A DNA stretch of 42,809 nucleotides from Bradyrhizobium sp. S69 (GCF_009766005.1 NZ_LMUK01000050.1:46144-88952); one strand, 5' to 3'. Numbered from the stretch's first letter, positions 7,874 through 17,067 are shown. The notes: generated by a model not told the origin, from the sequence alone. Numbers and translations are program-made.

Positions 7874-8680
7874 ATGATGTCTGATACGTTGAGGGCGGTG
7901 ATACTCGGCATTATCGAGGGCGTCACCGAGTTCCTTCCGGTGTCTTCGACGGGCCATCTGCTGCTGGCGGAACGGTTCTTCAATCTCGGCGAGGGCAGTT
8001 TCTGGAACAGCTTCACGGTGCTGATTCAGCTCGGCGCGATCCTGGCCATTCTCGTCATCTATTTCGTCAAATTGTGGCGGATTGCGCTTGGCGTATTTTC
8101 CAATCCCGATGATCGGCGATTTGTCATCGGCGTGCTGGTGGCGTTTCTGCCCGCGGTGGTGATCGGCCTGATCGCCGGAAAATACATCAAGGAATTCCTG
8201 TTCAACCCGTGGGTTGTGTGCTTTTCGCTGATCGTCGGCGGTGCGATCCTGCTGTGGGTCGATCAACTCGATCATAACCCGACCGAACATGACGCCACCA
8301 AATTTCCGTTGCCGATGTATCTCACCATCGGGTTCGCGCAGTGCCTGGCGATGATCCCCGGCGTGTCGCGTTCCGGCGCCAGCATCGTCGCGGCGATGAT
8401 GCTGGGGGCCGACAAGCGCGCGGCGGCGGAGTTCTCGTTCTTCCTGGCGATCCCGACCATGGTCGGCGCGTTCGCCTATGACTTCTACAAGAATCGCGGC
8501 GAAATGAATGCCGATCATCTCGGCCTCGTCGCGATCGGATTCGTGGTCTCCTTCGTCACCGCGATCGTCGTGGTGAACACGTTCCTGAGCTACGTCACCC
8601 GCAACGGCTTTACGCTGTTCGCCTGGTGGCGCGTGATCGTCGGCACACTGGGCCTGATCGCGCTGGCGATGGGAAGGTAA
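7874..8680 (+). CDS. uppP: Undecaprenyl-diphosphatase (bacitracin resistance)
   Basis: Integral inner-membrane phosphatase that turns undecaprenyl diphosphate back into the monophosphate carrier for peptidoglycan and O-antigen synthesis. The 268-residue product has the two family signatures EGVTEFLPVSSTGH (residues 15-28) and PGVSRSGASI (about 160-170), with catalytic Glu and Arg, within a chain of hydrophobic helices. Length matches BacA/UppP. It is monocistronic; a palindromic repeat follows the stop. Two adjacent ATGs at 7874 and 7877 are both possible starts. Confidence 0.98.
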   Translation: MMSDTLRAVILGIIEGVTEFLPVSSTGHLLLAERFFNLGEGSFWNSFTVLIQLGAILAILVIYFVKLWRIALGVFSNPDDRRFVIGVLVAFLPAVVIGLIAGKYIKEFLFNPWVVCFSLIVGGAILLWVDQLDHNPTEHDATKFPLPMYLTIGFAQCLAMIPGVSRSGASIVAAMMLGADKRAAAEFSFFLAIPTMVGAFAYDFYKNRGEMNADHLGLVAIGFVVSFVTAIVVVNTFLSYVTRNGFTLFAWWRVIVGTLGLIALAMGR

Positions 8681-8702
8681 AACACGCGACGCCCTGACGG
8701 CT

Positions 8703-8820
8703 GTCGTCCCCGCGAAGGCGGGGACCCATAACCCCTACCGTTGGTAGGAGCAGAAGGCCCTTGCTCCAGCGACACAACGGGAGTCCTCGCCGTATGGGTC
8801 CCGGCGTTCGCCGGGACGAC
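8703..8820. repeat. Palindromic repeat GTCGTCCC...GGGACGAC downstream of uppP
   Basis: Ends are GTCGTCCCCGCGAAGGCGGGG and its near complement CCGGCGTTCGCCGGGACGAC, with the phrase GGGACCCATA/TATGGGTCCC facing inward. Each end is itself a hairpin and the ends pair with each other. It lies between the convergent uppP and NDUFA9-like genes, where it may serve as a two-way transcription stop. Confidence 0.8.
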
Positions 8821-8837
8821 GTGAGTATCTTTCTTAC

Positions 8838-9806
8838 TTACGCGCTCTTCTTCTGGAACTGGCCCGTCGCGCGGAAGCGCCAGAGGTATTGCGGGGCGAT
8901 CGCTTCCAGCGAATCGGCCGTGATGCCGAGGCCGTCCAGGGTCAGGCCAGCGGCCTTCGCGGCCTCTGACACGATGTTGTCGGATCGCAGCAGGGCCACC
9001 TGATCCGGCGTCAATTTCAGCGCGCCGGGTGCGAATTGCAGGAACATCGCCTGCAGTTTCGCCAGTCCGAACGGCAACGAGACCAGCAAACGATCGCGGT
9101 AGGTGGTGGCCAGGATGATCTCCATGATCTCGCGCATCGTCAGTACTTCCGGGCCGCCAAGTTCGTAGGTCGCGCCCGCTCTGGCCTTGCCATCGACGGC
9201 GTCCGCGACCGCGGTCGCGACATCGCCGACATAGACCGGCTGCATTTTTGCCAAGCCGCCGCCGATCAGCGGCAGCATCGGTGAAATTCGACCGAGCGCC
9301 GCGAAGCGGTTGGTGAATTGATCCTCCGGCCCGAATATCGTCGAAGGCCGCATGATGGTGGCCGAGGGCGTGGCCGCCAGCACCGCCTTTTCGCCGGCGG
9401 CCTTGGCCCGGGCGTAGCGCGCGGGCGAATTCTCGTCGGCGCCGATCGCCGAGACATGCACGACCCGGGCGCCGACGGCGCTGGCTGCCTGTGCCACCGT
9501 GCCGGCGCCCTTGCCCTGCACCGCGTCGAAGGTCTGGGCGCCGCCCTCGGCCAGGATACCGACCAGGTTGATCGCGACGTGGGACTCGCGCATCGCGGCC
9601 TCCACCGAGGCGGGATAGCGCAAATTGGCCTGCACGGCGTGGATCTGGCCGACCTTGCCGAGCGGTTGCAGGAATCCGGCCAGCTCCGGCCGCCGCACCG
9701 CGACCCGGATCCGGTAGTCGCGCCGGGCCAGCGCCCGAACCACGCTGCGCCCCAGAAAGCCCGATCCGCCGAAAACCGTGACCAGTGTGTCCTGATTCGA
9801 TGCCAT
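8838..9806 (-). CDS. NAD(P)-binding atypical SDR protein (NDUFA9-like)
   Basis: A 322-residue Rossmann-fold protein with the dinucleotide-binding loop VFGGSGFLGRSVVRALARR at the N-terminus and the SDR strand VVHVSAIGADENSPARYARAKAAGEKA carrying the YxxxK-like segment. This matches the complex-I NDUFA9-subunit-like group of atypical SDRs, which in bacteria often act as quinone- or lipid-linked reductases or as assembly factors; its substrate is unknown. I chose ATG 9806 over the longer frame from TTG 9821 because AGGAA lies about 10 bases upstream. Confidence 0.88.
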   Translation of the reverse strand: MASNQDTLVTVFGGSGFLGRSVVRALARRDYRIRVAVRRPELAGFLQPLGKVGQIHAVQANLRYPASVEAAMRESHVAINLVGILAEGGAQTFDAVQGKGAGTVAQAASAVGARVVHVSAIGADENSPARYARAKAAGEKAVLAATPSATIMRPSTIFGPEDQFTNRFAALGRISPMLPLIGGGLAKMQPVYVGDVATAVADAVDGKARAGATYELGGPEVLTMREIMEIILATTYRDRLLVSLPFGLAKLQAMFLQFAPGALKLTPDQVALLRSDNIVSEAAKAAGLTLDGLGITADSLEAIAPQYLWRFRATGQFQKKSA

Positions 9807-9914
9807 ATCGCGTTCCTGCAAGCCAAAGGCGGGAGATTCACGAGGTGTTTAGCGCTTTCGCGCCGCGCCGTCATGCCCCCGCGTGCAGCATATTTTGGCG
9901 TCGGGTTCATCAAT

Positions 9915-9943
9915 TTGACAAGCGCGCGACCGATCAATACTAA
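9915..9943 (+). promoter_or_regulatory. Candidate promoter of tRNA-Leu
   Basis: A consensus -35 TTGACA (9915-9920) is followed after 17 bases by TACTAA (9938-9943), 10 bases before the mature tRNA 5' end. The -10 box is a weak match, so this rests on the perfect -35 and the spacing. Confidence 0.45.
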
Positions 9944-9952
9944 CCGGCCCGG

Positions 9953-10032
<80 letters not shown>

Positions 10033-10039
<7 letters not shown>

Positions 10040-10069
10040 TTTTGCGTGGATTTTGCGCAAAATGGTGCC
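10033..10069. repeat. Perfect 14-bp inverted repeat overlapping the tRNA-Leu 3' end
   Basis: GGCACCATTTTGCG (10033-10046) is followed after 9 bases by its exact reverse complement CGCAAAATGGTGCC (10056-10069). The left arm contains the last seven bases of the tRNA, including CCA. An inner palindrome ATTTTGCGCAAAAT (10050-10063) overlaps the right arm, allowing two alternative hairpins. Confidence 0.85.
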
Positions 10070-10240
10070 GATCCAACAGATCGATCAGTATGCGTCGCCG
10101 CCCGGCGACGATTGCCTTTCGCCCTCGATGGCGTCCTGGCTGCGGTGGCGAGTTCAACGCGCAGCGGTTGAGAGAGGCTGTTTCTTCGAAATTAGCGAGT
10201 CGCGTTGAAGCCTTTCACCAGCTTGCGACGGAGTCGAGCA

Positions 10241-10702
10241 GTGGCAAAGCCGGCATGGTATCGTGTCCTCGCGGCGGTCGTCTCCCTATGCTGGCTAACG
10301 GGCCTCGTTTTCCCTGCGCTCGGTACATGCCGCGATAGTAGCGTGACGTATTTTGACAACGCGACCATTGTTTTCTTCGGGGCCTTAGGACCGATGTTCG
10401 GAACGTTTGCGTGGTACGCAAACGTCTTCCTCTTCGTTGCCACCGTCCGTTTGGCGCTCGGACGTGCGCCGTGGCTATTGAGCGATCTTGCAGGCCTTGC
10501 ATTGGCTCTTACGTCTTTTCGCATTGTGGAGTTGATGCACAATGAAGCCTTCAGTGAGCCGGTTTGCGCTTGGGGTATTGGGTTTTGGCTATGGCTTGCA
10601 TGTTTTGTAATTGTTTTGGGAATATCCCTCGGCAATGCAATCGCTTGGGCGTTCAGGCCGTCACCTACACCGCTGCGCCACGATGAGGCGACTATTGAAT
10701 AG
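10241..10702 (+). CDS. Orphan small inner-membrane protein
   Basis: I do not recognise the family. The 153-residue product has about four hydrophobic segments: residues 8-28 (VLAAVVSLCWLTGLVFPALG), 42-70, 78-95 and 110-135, with a short charged C-terminal tail. GTG 10241 is chosen as start because GGAG lies 7 bases upstream; the frame also extends back to TTG 10205 without a ribosome binding site. Base composition is visibly richer in A and T than the neighbours, and it sits directly downstream of tRNA-Leu, so it may be an acquired gene. No partner gene is next to it. Confidence 0.65.
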   Translation: MAKPAWYRVLAAVVSLCWLTGLVFPALGTCRDSSVTYFDNATIVFFGALGPMFGTFAWYANVFLFVATVRLALGRAPWLLSDLAGLALALTSFRIVELMHNEAFSEPVCAWGIGFWLWLACFVIVLGISLGNAIAWAFRPSPTPLRHDEATIE

Positions 10703-10715
10703 CGCAGGTTTAAAA

Positions 10716-10817
10716 GACGGTGTGTGTTGCCGCCTCGCATCAGGGAGCCTGCAATCGGTTCGTCGCGATGTCGGCGCCTCAATGCTGCCTCGCTTTGCCG
10801 CGCAATAACACACCGTC
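10716..10817. repeat. Spaced 10-bp inverted repeat behind the orphan membrane gene
   Basis: GACGGTGTGT (10716-10725) and ACACACCGTC (10808-10817) are perfect reverse complements about 82 bases apart. No reading frame in between looks coding. The layout would fit a small non-autonomous element or a long hairpin; the remaining gap to 10987 shows nothing else I can support. Confidence 0.4.
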
Positions 10818-10987
10818 GATTCTCTTCAGCTGTATCCCCCGAACCCCTGCCTTTCTCAAATCCTGCCACACTCCCGTAGAGCCGCCGACAGGGGCCATCG
10901 GGCCGCGACGGAGCGAAGCGTGCGGAATGCCTATCTCGAATCGGGCTGCGACCTGTCGCGACCGGCGGCGCGGGCGATTACGGCACC

Positions 10988-12838
10988 ATGATCCTGCGAT
11001 CGAGAAAGCAGAACGGCGCCGCAGACGGGGCTCCGCTGAACGCGAACTTTGCGCCCGATCTGGCCACACCTCCCGGTTTTGATTCCGATGCTCGCTTGGC
11101 ATCCGATCCGCATCTCGCGCGCCGTGCCGTCGACACCAAGTGGCTGACCGCGCTGCTCTCGCTGGCAACCGTCGCGATCCTGATGCTGGGGGCGGTGGGG
11201 GTGTCGCTTCACTCCGGATTGTCGGTCGCGATGGCTCCGGTATTCCGGCACGCCACGACCGCCAGCAATTTGCAGCGGGCCGACCGGTTGCCGCCGGTCA
11301 AGGTCTCGCGCGAGGGCGACGTGATCCGCAGCCGCATCGAACAGCTCGCTGATGATGGCCACGGCACAACACCCTTCACCCATGTGATGGTGCGGCTGGC
11401 GCGGGCGTCCGGCGATCCGCGTGCGCGCGAGACCTCGGTCAATAAAGGTACTGCAGAGGCCACGATCAGTGCGGCGGCTGTGCCTGTGGCGCCTGACCGC
11501 GCGTCCATCGCGGTTGCGGCATCCGCCGCCGGCGAGACGCTGCCGCCCGAAATTCGTTTCGGCACATCGCAGCTGGCGCCGTCGGCGCAGGCCAGCGCTT
11601 TCGTCTCCGAAGCGGCGCCCGACTCGTTCGCGCTGCCCGGCGAGCCGATCAATCTCACGGTGATCGCGAAAGCCGCTGGTGCCATCGGCACCGAGCGACG
11701 CATCATCGTGGCGCGCTCCGGCGATACGCTGGACGGGATGCTCACCGCGCTCGGCGTCACCGTGCAGGACGCCGGCGCCATCACCAAGCTGCTCAAACCT
11801 CACTCATGGTTCGGCCGCGCCGCCTTCGCCGGTGGCGAGGTCGTCACCGTGCTGCAGGATCGTGCGCAAGATCCCGCGCAAGACCGCGCGCGGCCGCAGC
11901 AGGTCAGTCTTGCGCGCGAGGGCAAGCCGGAACGCGCCGCGGCGCTTTCGGACAACGGCACTTACGTCGCGGTCGCCCCGCAGCCGGATGCGGCGGCCGT
12001 TGCGCCGAACGCCGCGAAGGACGACGTAGCGCTCGATCGCAGCGCGCCCGGTGTCAAGCTGCGCGAGAGCCTCGACCGGCTGGCGCAGGACAACCGTGTT
12101 CCGCCGTCGCTGGTCGACGACATCGTCCGGCTCTGCGGCAGGGATGTCGATCTCGAGGCCATGACCTCCGCGCTCGATACGGCGGAGCTGCTGTACAGCC
12201 CGAACGCCGAGGGCGAGCCCGAACTGGCTTTCGCGGCACTCACGCTCGACGGCCACCATCACCGCTACTATCGCTTCACGGCGCCCGACGATGGCGGTAT
12301 CGACTATTACGATGCCGACGGCCACTCGGTCACCGCATCGCTGATCCACAAGCCGGTTGCCAACGGCCGCCTCGGCGATGGTTTTGGCTGGCGGGTGCAT
12401 CCGATCCTGCAGGATCGCCGTTTCCACGAAGGCGTCGATTACGCCGCTCCCTTCGGCTCACCGATCGCGGCGGCCGGCGCCGGGGTGGTGGAGAAGATCG
12501 ATCAGGAGGCGGGCTACGGCAAATATGTCCGCATCCGCCACGACTTCGGTTATGAGACGACGTATGCCCACATCTCCGGCATGCCGCGCGGCCTCAAGGT
12601 TGGCACGCGAATCCGCCGCGGACAGACCATCGGTTATGTCGGCTCAACCGGCCTGTCGACCGGACCGCATCTCTATTATGAACTGCGGGTCAACGGCCAT
12701 TACGCCGATCCGCTGCTGACTCATCTGCCCGCCGGACGGGTGCTCGACGGCGATGCGCTCACGGCGTTCCAGCAGGCGCGCACCGGTACCGACCTGCTGC
12801 TGCAGGCCAGCGCACGAAGCGCTGGTTCCAGCCGATAA
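10988..12838 (+). CDS. M23/LytM-domain membrane protein with altered metal site
   Basis: A 616-residue protein with one N-terminal membrane helix (about 51-74, WLTALLSLATVAILMLGAVG), a long periplasmic linker, a LysM/opacity-like region around residues 235-280 (IIVARSGDTLDGMLTALGVT) and a C-terminal peptidase M23 (LytM) domain. Family members cut peptidoglycan peptide cross-links or activate amidases. The first metal ligands are present (H480 and D484 in FHEGVDY), as is H528 in TYAHISG, but the final HxH reads H561-L-Y563: the last zinc ligand is Tyr. It may therefore be a regulatory LytM protein rather than an active endopeptidase. Confidence 0.92.
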   Translation: MILRSRKQNGAADGAPLNANFAPDLATPPGFDSDARLASDPHLARRAVDTKWLTALLSLATVAILMLGAVGVSLHSGLSVAMAPVFRHATTASNLQRADRLPPVKVSREGDVIRSRIEQLADDGHGTTPFTHVMVRLARASGDPRARETSVNKGTAEATISAAAVPVAPDRASIAVAASAAGETLPPEIRFGTSQLAPSAQASAFVSEAAPDSFALPGEPINLTVIAKAAGAIGTERRIIVARSGDTLDGMLTALGVTVQDAGAITKLLKPHSWFGRAAFAGGEVVTVLQDRAQDPAQDRARPQQVSLAREGKPERAAALSDNGTYVAVAPQPDAAAVAPNAAKDDVALDRSAPGVKLRESLDRLAQDNRVPPSLVDDIVRLCGRDVDLEAMTSALDTAELLYSPNAEGEPELAFAALTLDGHHHRYYRFTAPDDGGIDYYDADGHSVTASLIHKPVANGRLGDGFGWRVHPILQDRRFHEGVDYAAPFGSPIAAAGAGVVEKIDQEAGYGKYVRIRHDFGYETTYAHISGMPRGLKVGTRIRRGQTIGYVGSTGLSTGPHLYYELRVNGHYADPLLTHLPAGRVLDGDALTAFQQARTGTDLLLQASARSAGSSR

Positions 12839-12843
12839 GGCTC

Positions 12844-14133
12844 TCACACCACGCGTTTGCCGGCCCGTTTCGCGATCGGCTTCTGCACCAGATACATCAG
12901 CAGCAGCGAGAGCAGCGACGTCGCCACCACGATGTAGCCCAGCCGGTCGAAGTGCCGGAGCGTGCCGTCGGCATTTTGCGCGATGATGGCGGCGGCCAGC
13001 ACCGAGCCAAGCCCACCGGAGAGCTGCTGCAGCGAAGCGCTGACCGCGCTAAAGGAGCCGCGCTGGCTGGCTTCGGGGATCGCCGAAATCAAAGCCTGCG
13101 ACGGGATCATGCGCGAGAAGATGCCGAGAAACATCAGCACGTTGACCACGATGGCAGTCGTCAGCGCGACATGGCCGAGATAGTCGAGATGGGTGTAGAT
13201 CAGCACCATCACGATCGAGACGAAGCTGCCGAACGCGAAGGTTGGAAATTTGCCGAACGCATCGCTGGCGCGGCCCACCAGCGGGCCGATGAAGATGGTG
13301 AACAGACCCGAGACCAGATAGATCGTCGGCAAATGTGTGATGTCGATGCCGAGATTGCTGACGGTGTAGGCGCTGCCGAACGGCATCAGCATGTATCCGC
13401 CGGTCGCGAGCAATGTCGTCACCGCGAACGCCATCGTATAGCGCGGCTGTCCGACGGTCGCGATCAAATGATGAAACGCGTTGGTGTCCTGCTTGAGCAG
13501 CAGGTGGCCATTCACCGGTTTCATCACGAGCAGCACCGCGGCCATCCCGGCGATCGACAGGCCCACCAGCGCGCCGAACGAGACGTGCCAGTTCCAGTGG
13601 TTGGAGAGATAAAGCCCGGCCGGGATTCCGAGCACCTGGCTCGCCGCGAACGCCGTTTGCACAAAGCCCATGACGCGGCCGCGCAAATTCAATGCAAACA
13701 GGTCGGTGATGATGGCGAGAACGACGGAACCCATCACGCCGCCGAACAGCCCGGTGACGATGCGGCCCACGAGCAGCACATGAAAGGTCGGCGCCAGCGC
13801 GCACAGCGTCGTGCCCAGCGTGAAGCCGACGTAAAAGAACAACAACAGCTTCTTGCGATCGAAGCGATCGGCAAAGCCCGCGGCGAGAATCCCCGAAAAG
13901 CCCGCGCTGAACGCATAGGCCGAAACCGCTATGCCGAATTGCGCTGCGGTGATGTTCAGCGCCGGCATGATGATGGCGCCGAGCGGCGACATGATCATGA
14001 AGTCGAGAATGATCGTGAACTGGATAAAGGCCAATAGCGCGATCAGCGCCGACTGATACCGCGAAAAGCCGGACGCGATTTCCGGTTGATCGGCAATCGG
14101 CGCGACGAGGGTTTGTTCGGTCATGACACTCAT
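12844..14133 (-). CDS. MFS transporter (DHA1-type)
   Basis: A 429-residue inner-membrane transporter with about 12 hydrophobic helices. Helix 1-2 reads LIALLAFIQFTIILDFMIMSPLG; the loop after helix 2 has GFADRFDRKKLLL, the usual MFS motif A; the motif C-like region is FAASQVLGIPAGLYL. This is the drug-proton antiporter type of the major facilitator family; the substrate is unknown. Start chosen at ATG 14133 (MSVMTEQTL), with ATG 14124 as an alternative; neither has a good Shine-Dalgarno. It converges with the M23 gene, with only 5 bases between the stops. Confidence 0.9.
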   Translation of the reverse strand: MSVMTEQTLVAPIADQPEIASGFSRYQSALIALLAFIQFTIILDFMIMSPLGAIIMPALNITAAQFGIAVSAYAFSAGFSGILAAGFADRFDRKKLLLFFYVGFTLGTTLCALAPTFHVLLVGRIVTGLFGGVMGSVVLAIITDLFALNLRGRVMGFVQTAFAASQVLGIPAGLYLSNHWNWHVSFGALVGLSIAGMAAVLLVMKPVNGHLLLKQDTNAFHHLIATVGQPRYTMAFAVTTLLATGGYMLMPFGSAYTVSNLGIDITHLPTIYLVSGLFTIFIGPLVGRASDAFGKFPTFAFGSFVSIVMVLIYTHLDYLGHVALTTAIVVNVLMFLGIFSRMIPSQALISAIPEASQRGSFSAVSASLQQLSGGLGSVLAAAIIAQNADGTLRHFDRLGYIVVATSLLSLLLMYLVQKPIAKRAGKRVV

Positions 14134-14565
14134 TCGAAAGAAAGCAGGATAGCGGTACCCAGCGGCGGCAGACGTCGCACGGGCCGGCCATAGATGGGGG
14201 TTGATCGGACGCGATTCCACGGCGATGACGTGCGGCGGAAGCCGAGTGTTGCCTTCAGGCACCGCAAAACAGGCGAGAAAAATTGGCCAACCGCGAGGGT
14301 GCGGGATCCAGGGCGCGGCAGCGGATTCGATGCTTGCGGCAGCTCGCGAAACAGCCTGGCTGCCGCCATCAGAATTTATCCTTTATAATCAATTATCTAT
14401 GATGCCTTCAAAAGGATCGCTTGGATGATCGCAGGCGGCTATCGTGCGCCTGTAAAATCGCGGATCAGGCCTTATTTCATGGACTGAACCGCGTGCTGCC
14501 GCTCGCCTCTTGAGGGTTTGGGCGGTAGTTTGGCCGGCATCGATTCGACGAGGTTGACACAGCAC
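14134..14565. other. Divergent intergenic region MFS transporter / RNase D
   Basis: About 430 bases with no supported gene. It should hold promoters for both flanking genes. An AT-rich stretch near 14371-14405 contains a perfect -10-like TATAAT (14384-14389) and the near-palindrome ATAATCAATTAT, which could be a regulator site, but there is no matching -35 and no regulator gene beside it. Confidence 0.4.
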
Positions 14566-15180
14566 ATGACCATCCGCCTGCATCGCGGCGACCTGCCCGA
14601 TCTCGCCCGCTATACCGATTCAGTGGCGATCGATACCGAGACCATGGGGCTGCATCCGCACCGCGACCGGCTTTGCGTGGTGCAGATGTCGAACGGCGAC
14701 GGCAGCGCCGATGTCGTGCAAATTCCGAAAGATCACGCCGATGCCCCTAATCTGAAGGCATTGCTGGCCAACCCGAAGATCACGAAAATCTTCCACTTCG
14801 CCCGGTTCGATCTTGCCGCCCTCTACAACGCCCTCGGGGTGATGCCGCAGCCGGTCTACTGCACCAAGATCGCATCGCGGCTCTGCCGCACCTATACCGA
14901 TCGCCATGGCCTGAAGGATCTGGTGCGCGAGGTGCTCAACATCGATCTGTCGAAACAGCAGCAATCGAGCGATTGGGGCGCGCAGGCCCTGAGCGAGGCC
15001 CAGTTGGCCTACGCCGCCTCCGACGTGCTGCATTTGCATGCCTTGCGCGACCGGCTCAATGGGATGCTCGCCCGCGAGGGCCGCCTGGAGCTTACCCAAT
15101 CCTGCTTCGATTTCCTGCCGACCCGCGCCAGGCTCGACCTGGAGGGCTGGGATACCGAGGACATTTTCGCCCATTCCTGA
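14566..15180 (+). CDS. rnd: Short RNase D-type 3'-5' exonuclease
   Basis: A 204-residue DEDDy exonuclease that trims RNA 3' ends, probably in tRNA maturation. The exo motifs are visible: AIDTETMGL (Asp and Glu of Exo I), FHFARFDLAAL (Exo II) and YAASDVLHL (Exo III with Tyr and Asp). It lacks the HRDC domains of the E. coli enzyme, as is usual for the short alphaproteobacterial form. ATG 14566 is chosen because the conserved part starts right there (MTIRLHRGDLPDLARY); the extra 16 upstream codons are not conserved-looking. Confidence 0.93.
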   Translation: MTIRLHRGDLPDLARYTDSVAIDTETMGLHPHRDRLCVVQMSNGDGSADVVQIPKDHADAPNLKALLANPKITKIFHFARFDLAALYNALGVMPQPVYCTKIASRLCRTYTDRHGLKDLVREVLNIDLSKQQQSSDWGAQALSEAQLAYAASDVLHLHALRDRLNGMLAREGRLELTQSCFDFLPTRARLDLEGWDTEDIFAHS

Positions 15181-15457
15181 GCCGGCGGAACGCCGCTCGC
15201 GCATTCTACCGCACCCTGCCGCCCCGTTTCGGTCACACTCATGATACGAGTGGTCAGGGCAAGGTCCGGGCTGCGCCGGCGGGCGATCCGGGGTACAATG
15301 AGACAGATTGGTCAGTGAAAGCGGACACCGGCTTGGCCGGCCTTAGGTCTCTTTCGATCGGACCTTAAACAGTTGACGGCGTGCCTGATTTTTTCCGCCA
15401 ACGCGCTTTAAAGGCTGGCGGGTCATGCGCTAGCGGCGCCAGCGCTTCGGAGCAGCG

Positions 15458-16237
15458 GTGAATTCGGTTCAGACCCCGGTCTATCAAGCGGCCATGGACG
15501 CGCGCTTCGCGGTGGCGGCGCGCCATAGCCGGCTGGTGCGAATCCTGCGCATCGCGGTGCCGGCGGCCGTGCTGCTGTCGATGGCGACGATCGTCCTGGT
15601 GTCGGTCTTCAATCCGTTCCGGATGCTGTTGCCCAAGCTGCCGATCGACATGGGAAACCTCGTCGTCTCCGGCACCAAGATCACGATGGAATCGCCGCAT
15701 ATGTCCGGCTACACCGCGACCGACCGGAGACCCTATGAGGTCTGGGCGAAAACCGCGACCCAGGACGTGACCGATCCGGATCACCTCGATCTCAAGACCT
15801 TGCGCGCCAAGGTCCTGAACCAGGACCAGACCACGGTGACGCTGGATGCGCGCGAAGGCATGATGAACACCAAGGACCAGTTGCTGGACCTGCACCACGA
15901 TATCTTTTTGCAAACCTCTTCCGGTTATGAAGCGCGGCTGGATCAGGCATTTGTCGACATGGGCAAGGGCACGGTGTCGTCGGACAGCCATGTCGACGTC
16001 AAACTGACCAACGGAACGCTGACATCCGACCGGCTTCGAATCACCGGTGGCGGCGAAGTCATCAGGTTTGAGGGCAATGTCGTGATGCACCTGGACAACA
16101 TGAATATGGGCGGGACCCCCGACCCGTCGGCCACGGGGTCGGCGGCGCCGGCGGAAACCACACCCGCACCCGCGCCCACGCCGGCCCATGCCGGCAAGGC
16201 GCGATCTTCGTCCAGCAAGTCCGCCAACTCGAAATGA
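15458..16237 (+). CDS. lptC: LPS export system protein LptC
   Basis: Bitopic inner-membrane protein that receives lipopolysaccharide from LptBFG and hands it to LptA. The 259 residues hold one membrane helix (about 27-49, ILRIAVPAAVLLSMATIVLV) and a periplasmic jelly-roll domain with NLVVSGTKITMESPHMSGYTATDRRPYEVWAKTA. The C-terminus ends in an Ala/Pro/Thr-rich tail. Start is GTG 15458 with GGAG five bases upstream. Its stop overlaps the start of the first lptA copy (ATGA), so the two are translationally coupled. It heads the lptC-lptA-lptA-lptB-rpoN cluster. Confidence 0.94.
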   Translation: MNSVQTPVYQAAMDARFAVAARHSRLVRILRIAVPAAVLLSMATIVLVSVFNPFRMLLPKLPIDMGNLVVSGTKITMESPHMSGYTATDRRPYEVWAKTATQDVTDPDHLDLKTLRAKVLNQDQTTVTLDAREGMMNTKDQLLDLHHDIFLQTSSGYEARLDQAFVDMGKGTVSSDSHVDVKLTNGTLTSDRLRITGGGEVIRFEGNVVMHLDNMNMGGTPDPSATGSAAPAETTPAPAPTPAHAGKARSSSSKSANSK

Positions 16238-16980
16238 TGTTCATGATGAGGCCTTCTGCGCGCAGCACCACGACCGGGCGGATCGCGCATGGCGTCCGTG
16301 GGCTTGCCGTTCTGCTGGCGCTGTTCGCTGCCCGTGAGGCGGCCGCGCAGAGCACGGTCCAGGGCGTGCCCAACGCCATGCAGGGCTTTTCGCAGAATCG
16401 CGACCAGCCGATCCAGATCGAAGCGGCCACGCTCGAGATGCGCGACAAGAAAAAGGAAGCGACGTTCTCCGGCAATGTGAAGGTGATCCAGGGCGACACC
16501 ACGATGACCTCCAAGACGCTGGTGGTGTTCTATGAATCGAGCAGCGCCACGCCTGCGGCGGGGACTCCAGCCAATGGGGCTCCGGCCGCGCCACCAGCCA
16601 ACGCCAAGGCCGCCCCGCCGGCCAAAGGCGCTCCGATCCCGGCCGCCGCGCCCGGTCCCGGCGGGGCGTCGTCGATCAAGCGGCTGGAAGCCCGCGGCAA
16701 TGTCGTGGTCACCCAGAAAGATCAGGTCGTGACTGGTGAAACCGCCGTGTTCGACACCAAGACCAATCTGGTCACCATGCTCGGCGGCGTGGTTTTGACC
16801 CAGGGCAAGAACGTGCTGCGCGGTGACCGGCTGATGGTCGATATGACGACTGGGGTGTCCCGGGTCGAATCCGACAGCGGGCGCGTGCAGGGTCTGTTTC
16901 AATCGTCCGGCCAGCCTGGCGCGGGACCTCTCGGCCTGACGCCAGCCCCAGCGGCTTCCGCCGGTTCAAAACCGAAATAG
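16234..16980 (+). CDS. lptA: LPS transport periplasmic protein LptA, copy 1
   Basis: Periplasmic bridge protein that carries LPS from LptC towards LptD in the outer membrane. The 248-residue precursor has a signal peptide ending near AREAAAQ and an OstA-like core beginning VPNAMQGFSQNRDQPIQIEA, with FSGNVKVIQGDTTM and GGVVLTQGKNVLRGDRLMVDM. A long Ala/Pro linker (about 105-145) interrupts the jelly roll. It overlaps lptC by four bases. A closely related second copy follows 87 bases after its stop. Compared with copy 2 it lacks both mature cysteines, having Gly at the first position and no Cys in the tail. Confidence 0.93.
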   Translation: MMFMMRPSARSTTTGRIAHGVRGLAVLLALFAAREAAAQSTVQGVPNAMQGFSQNRDQPIQIEAATLEMRDKKKEATFSGNVKVIQGDTTMTSKTLVVFYESSSATPAAGTPANGAPAAPPANAKAAPPAKGAPIPAAAPGPGGASSIKRLEARGNVVVTQKDQVVTGETAVFDTKTNLVTMLGGVVLTQGKNVLRGDRLMVDMTTGVSRVESDSGRVQGLFQSSGQPGAGPLGLTPAPAASAGSKPK

Positions 16981-17067
16981 CGTCACTGTTCTGAACGGCG
17001 CACGACGCCGGCTCGTCATCGGCAAGACGCGTCTGGTTCCACCGATAGCGATAATCCGGGTGATTTC

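Noticed and set aside
14371..14405. AT-rich near-palindrome with TATAAT between the MFS gene and rnd
   Set aside because: No -35 at the right distance and no adjacent regulator gene, so an operator or promoter cannot be supported.
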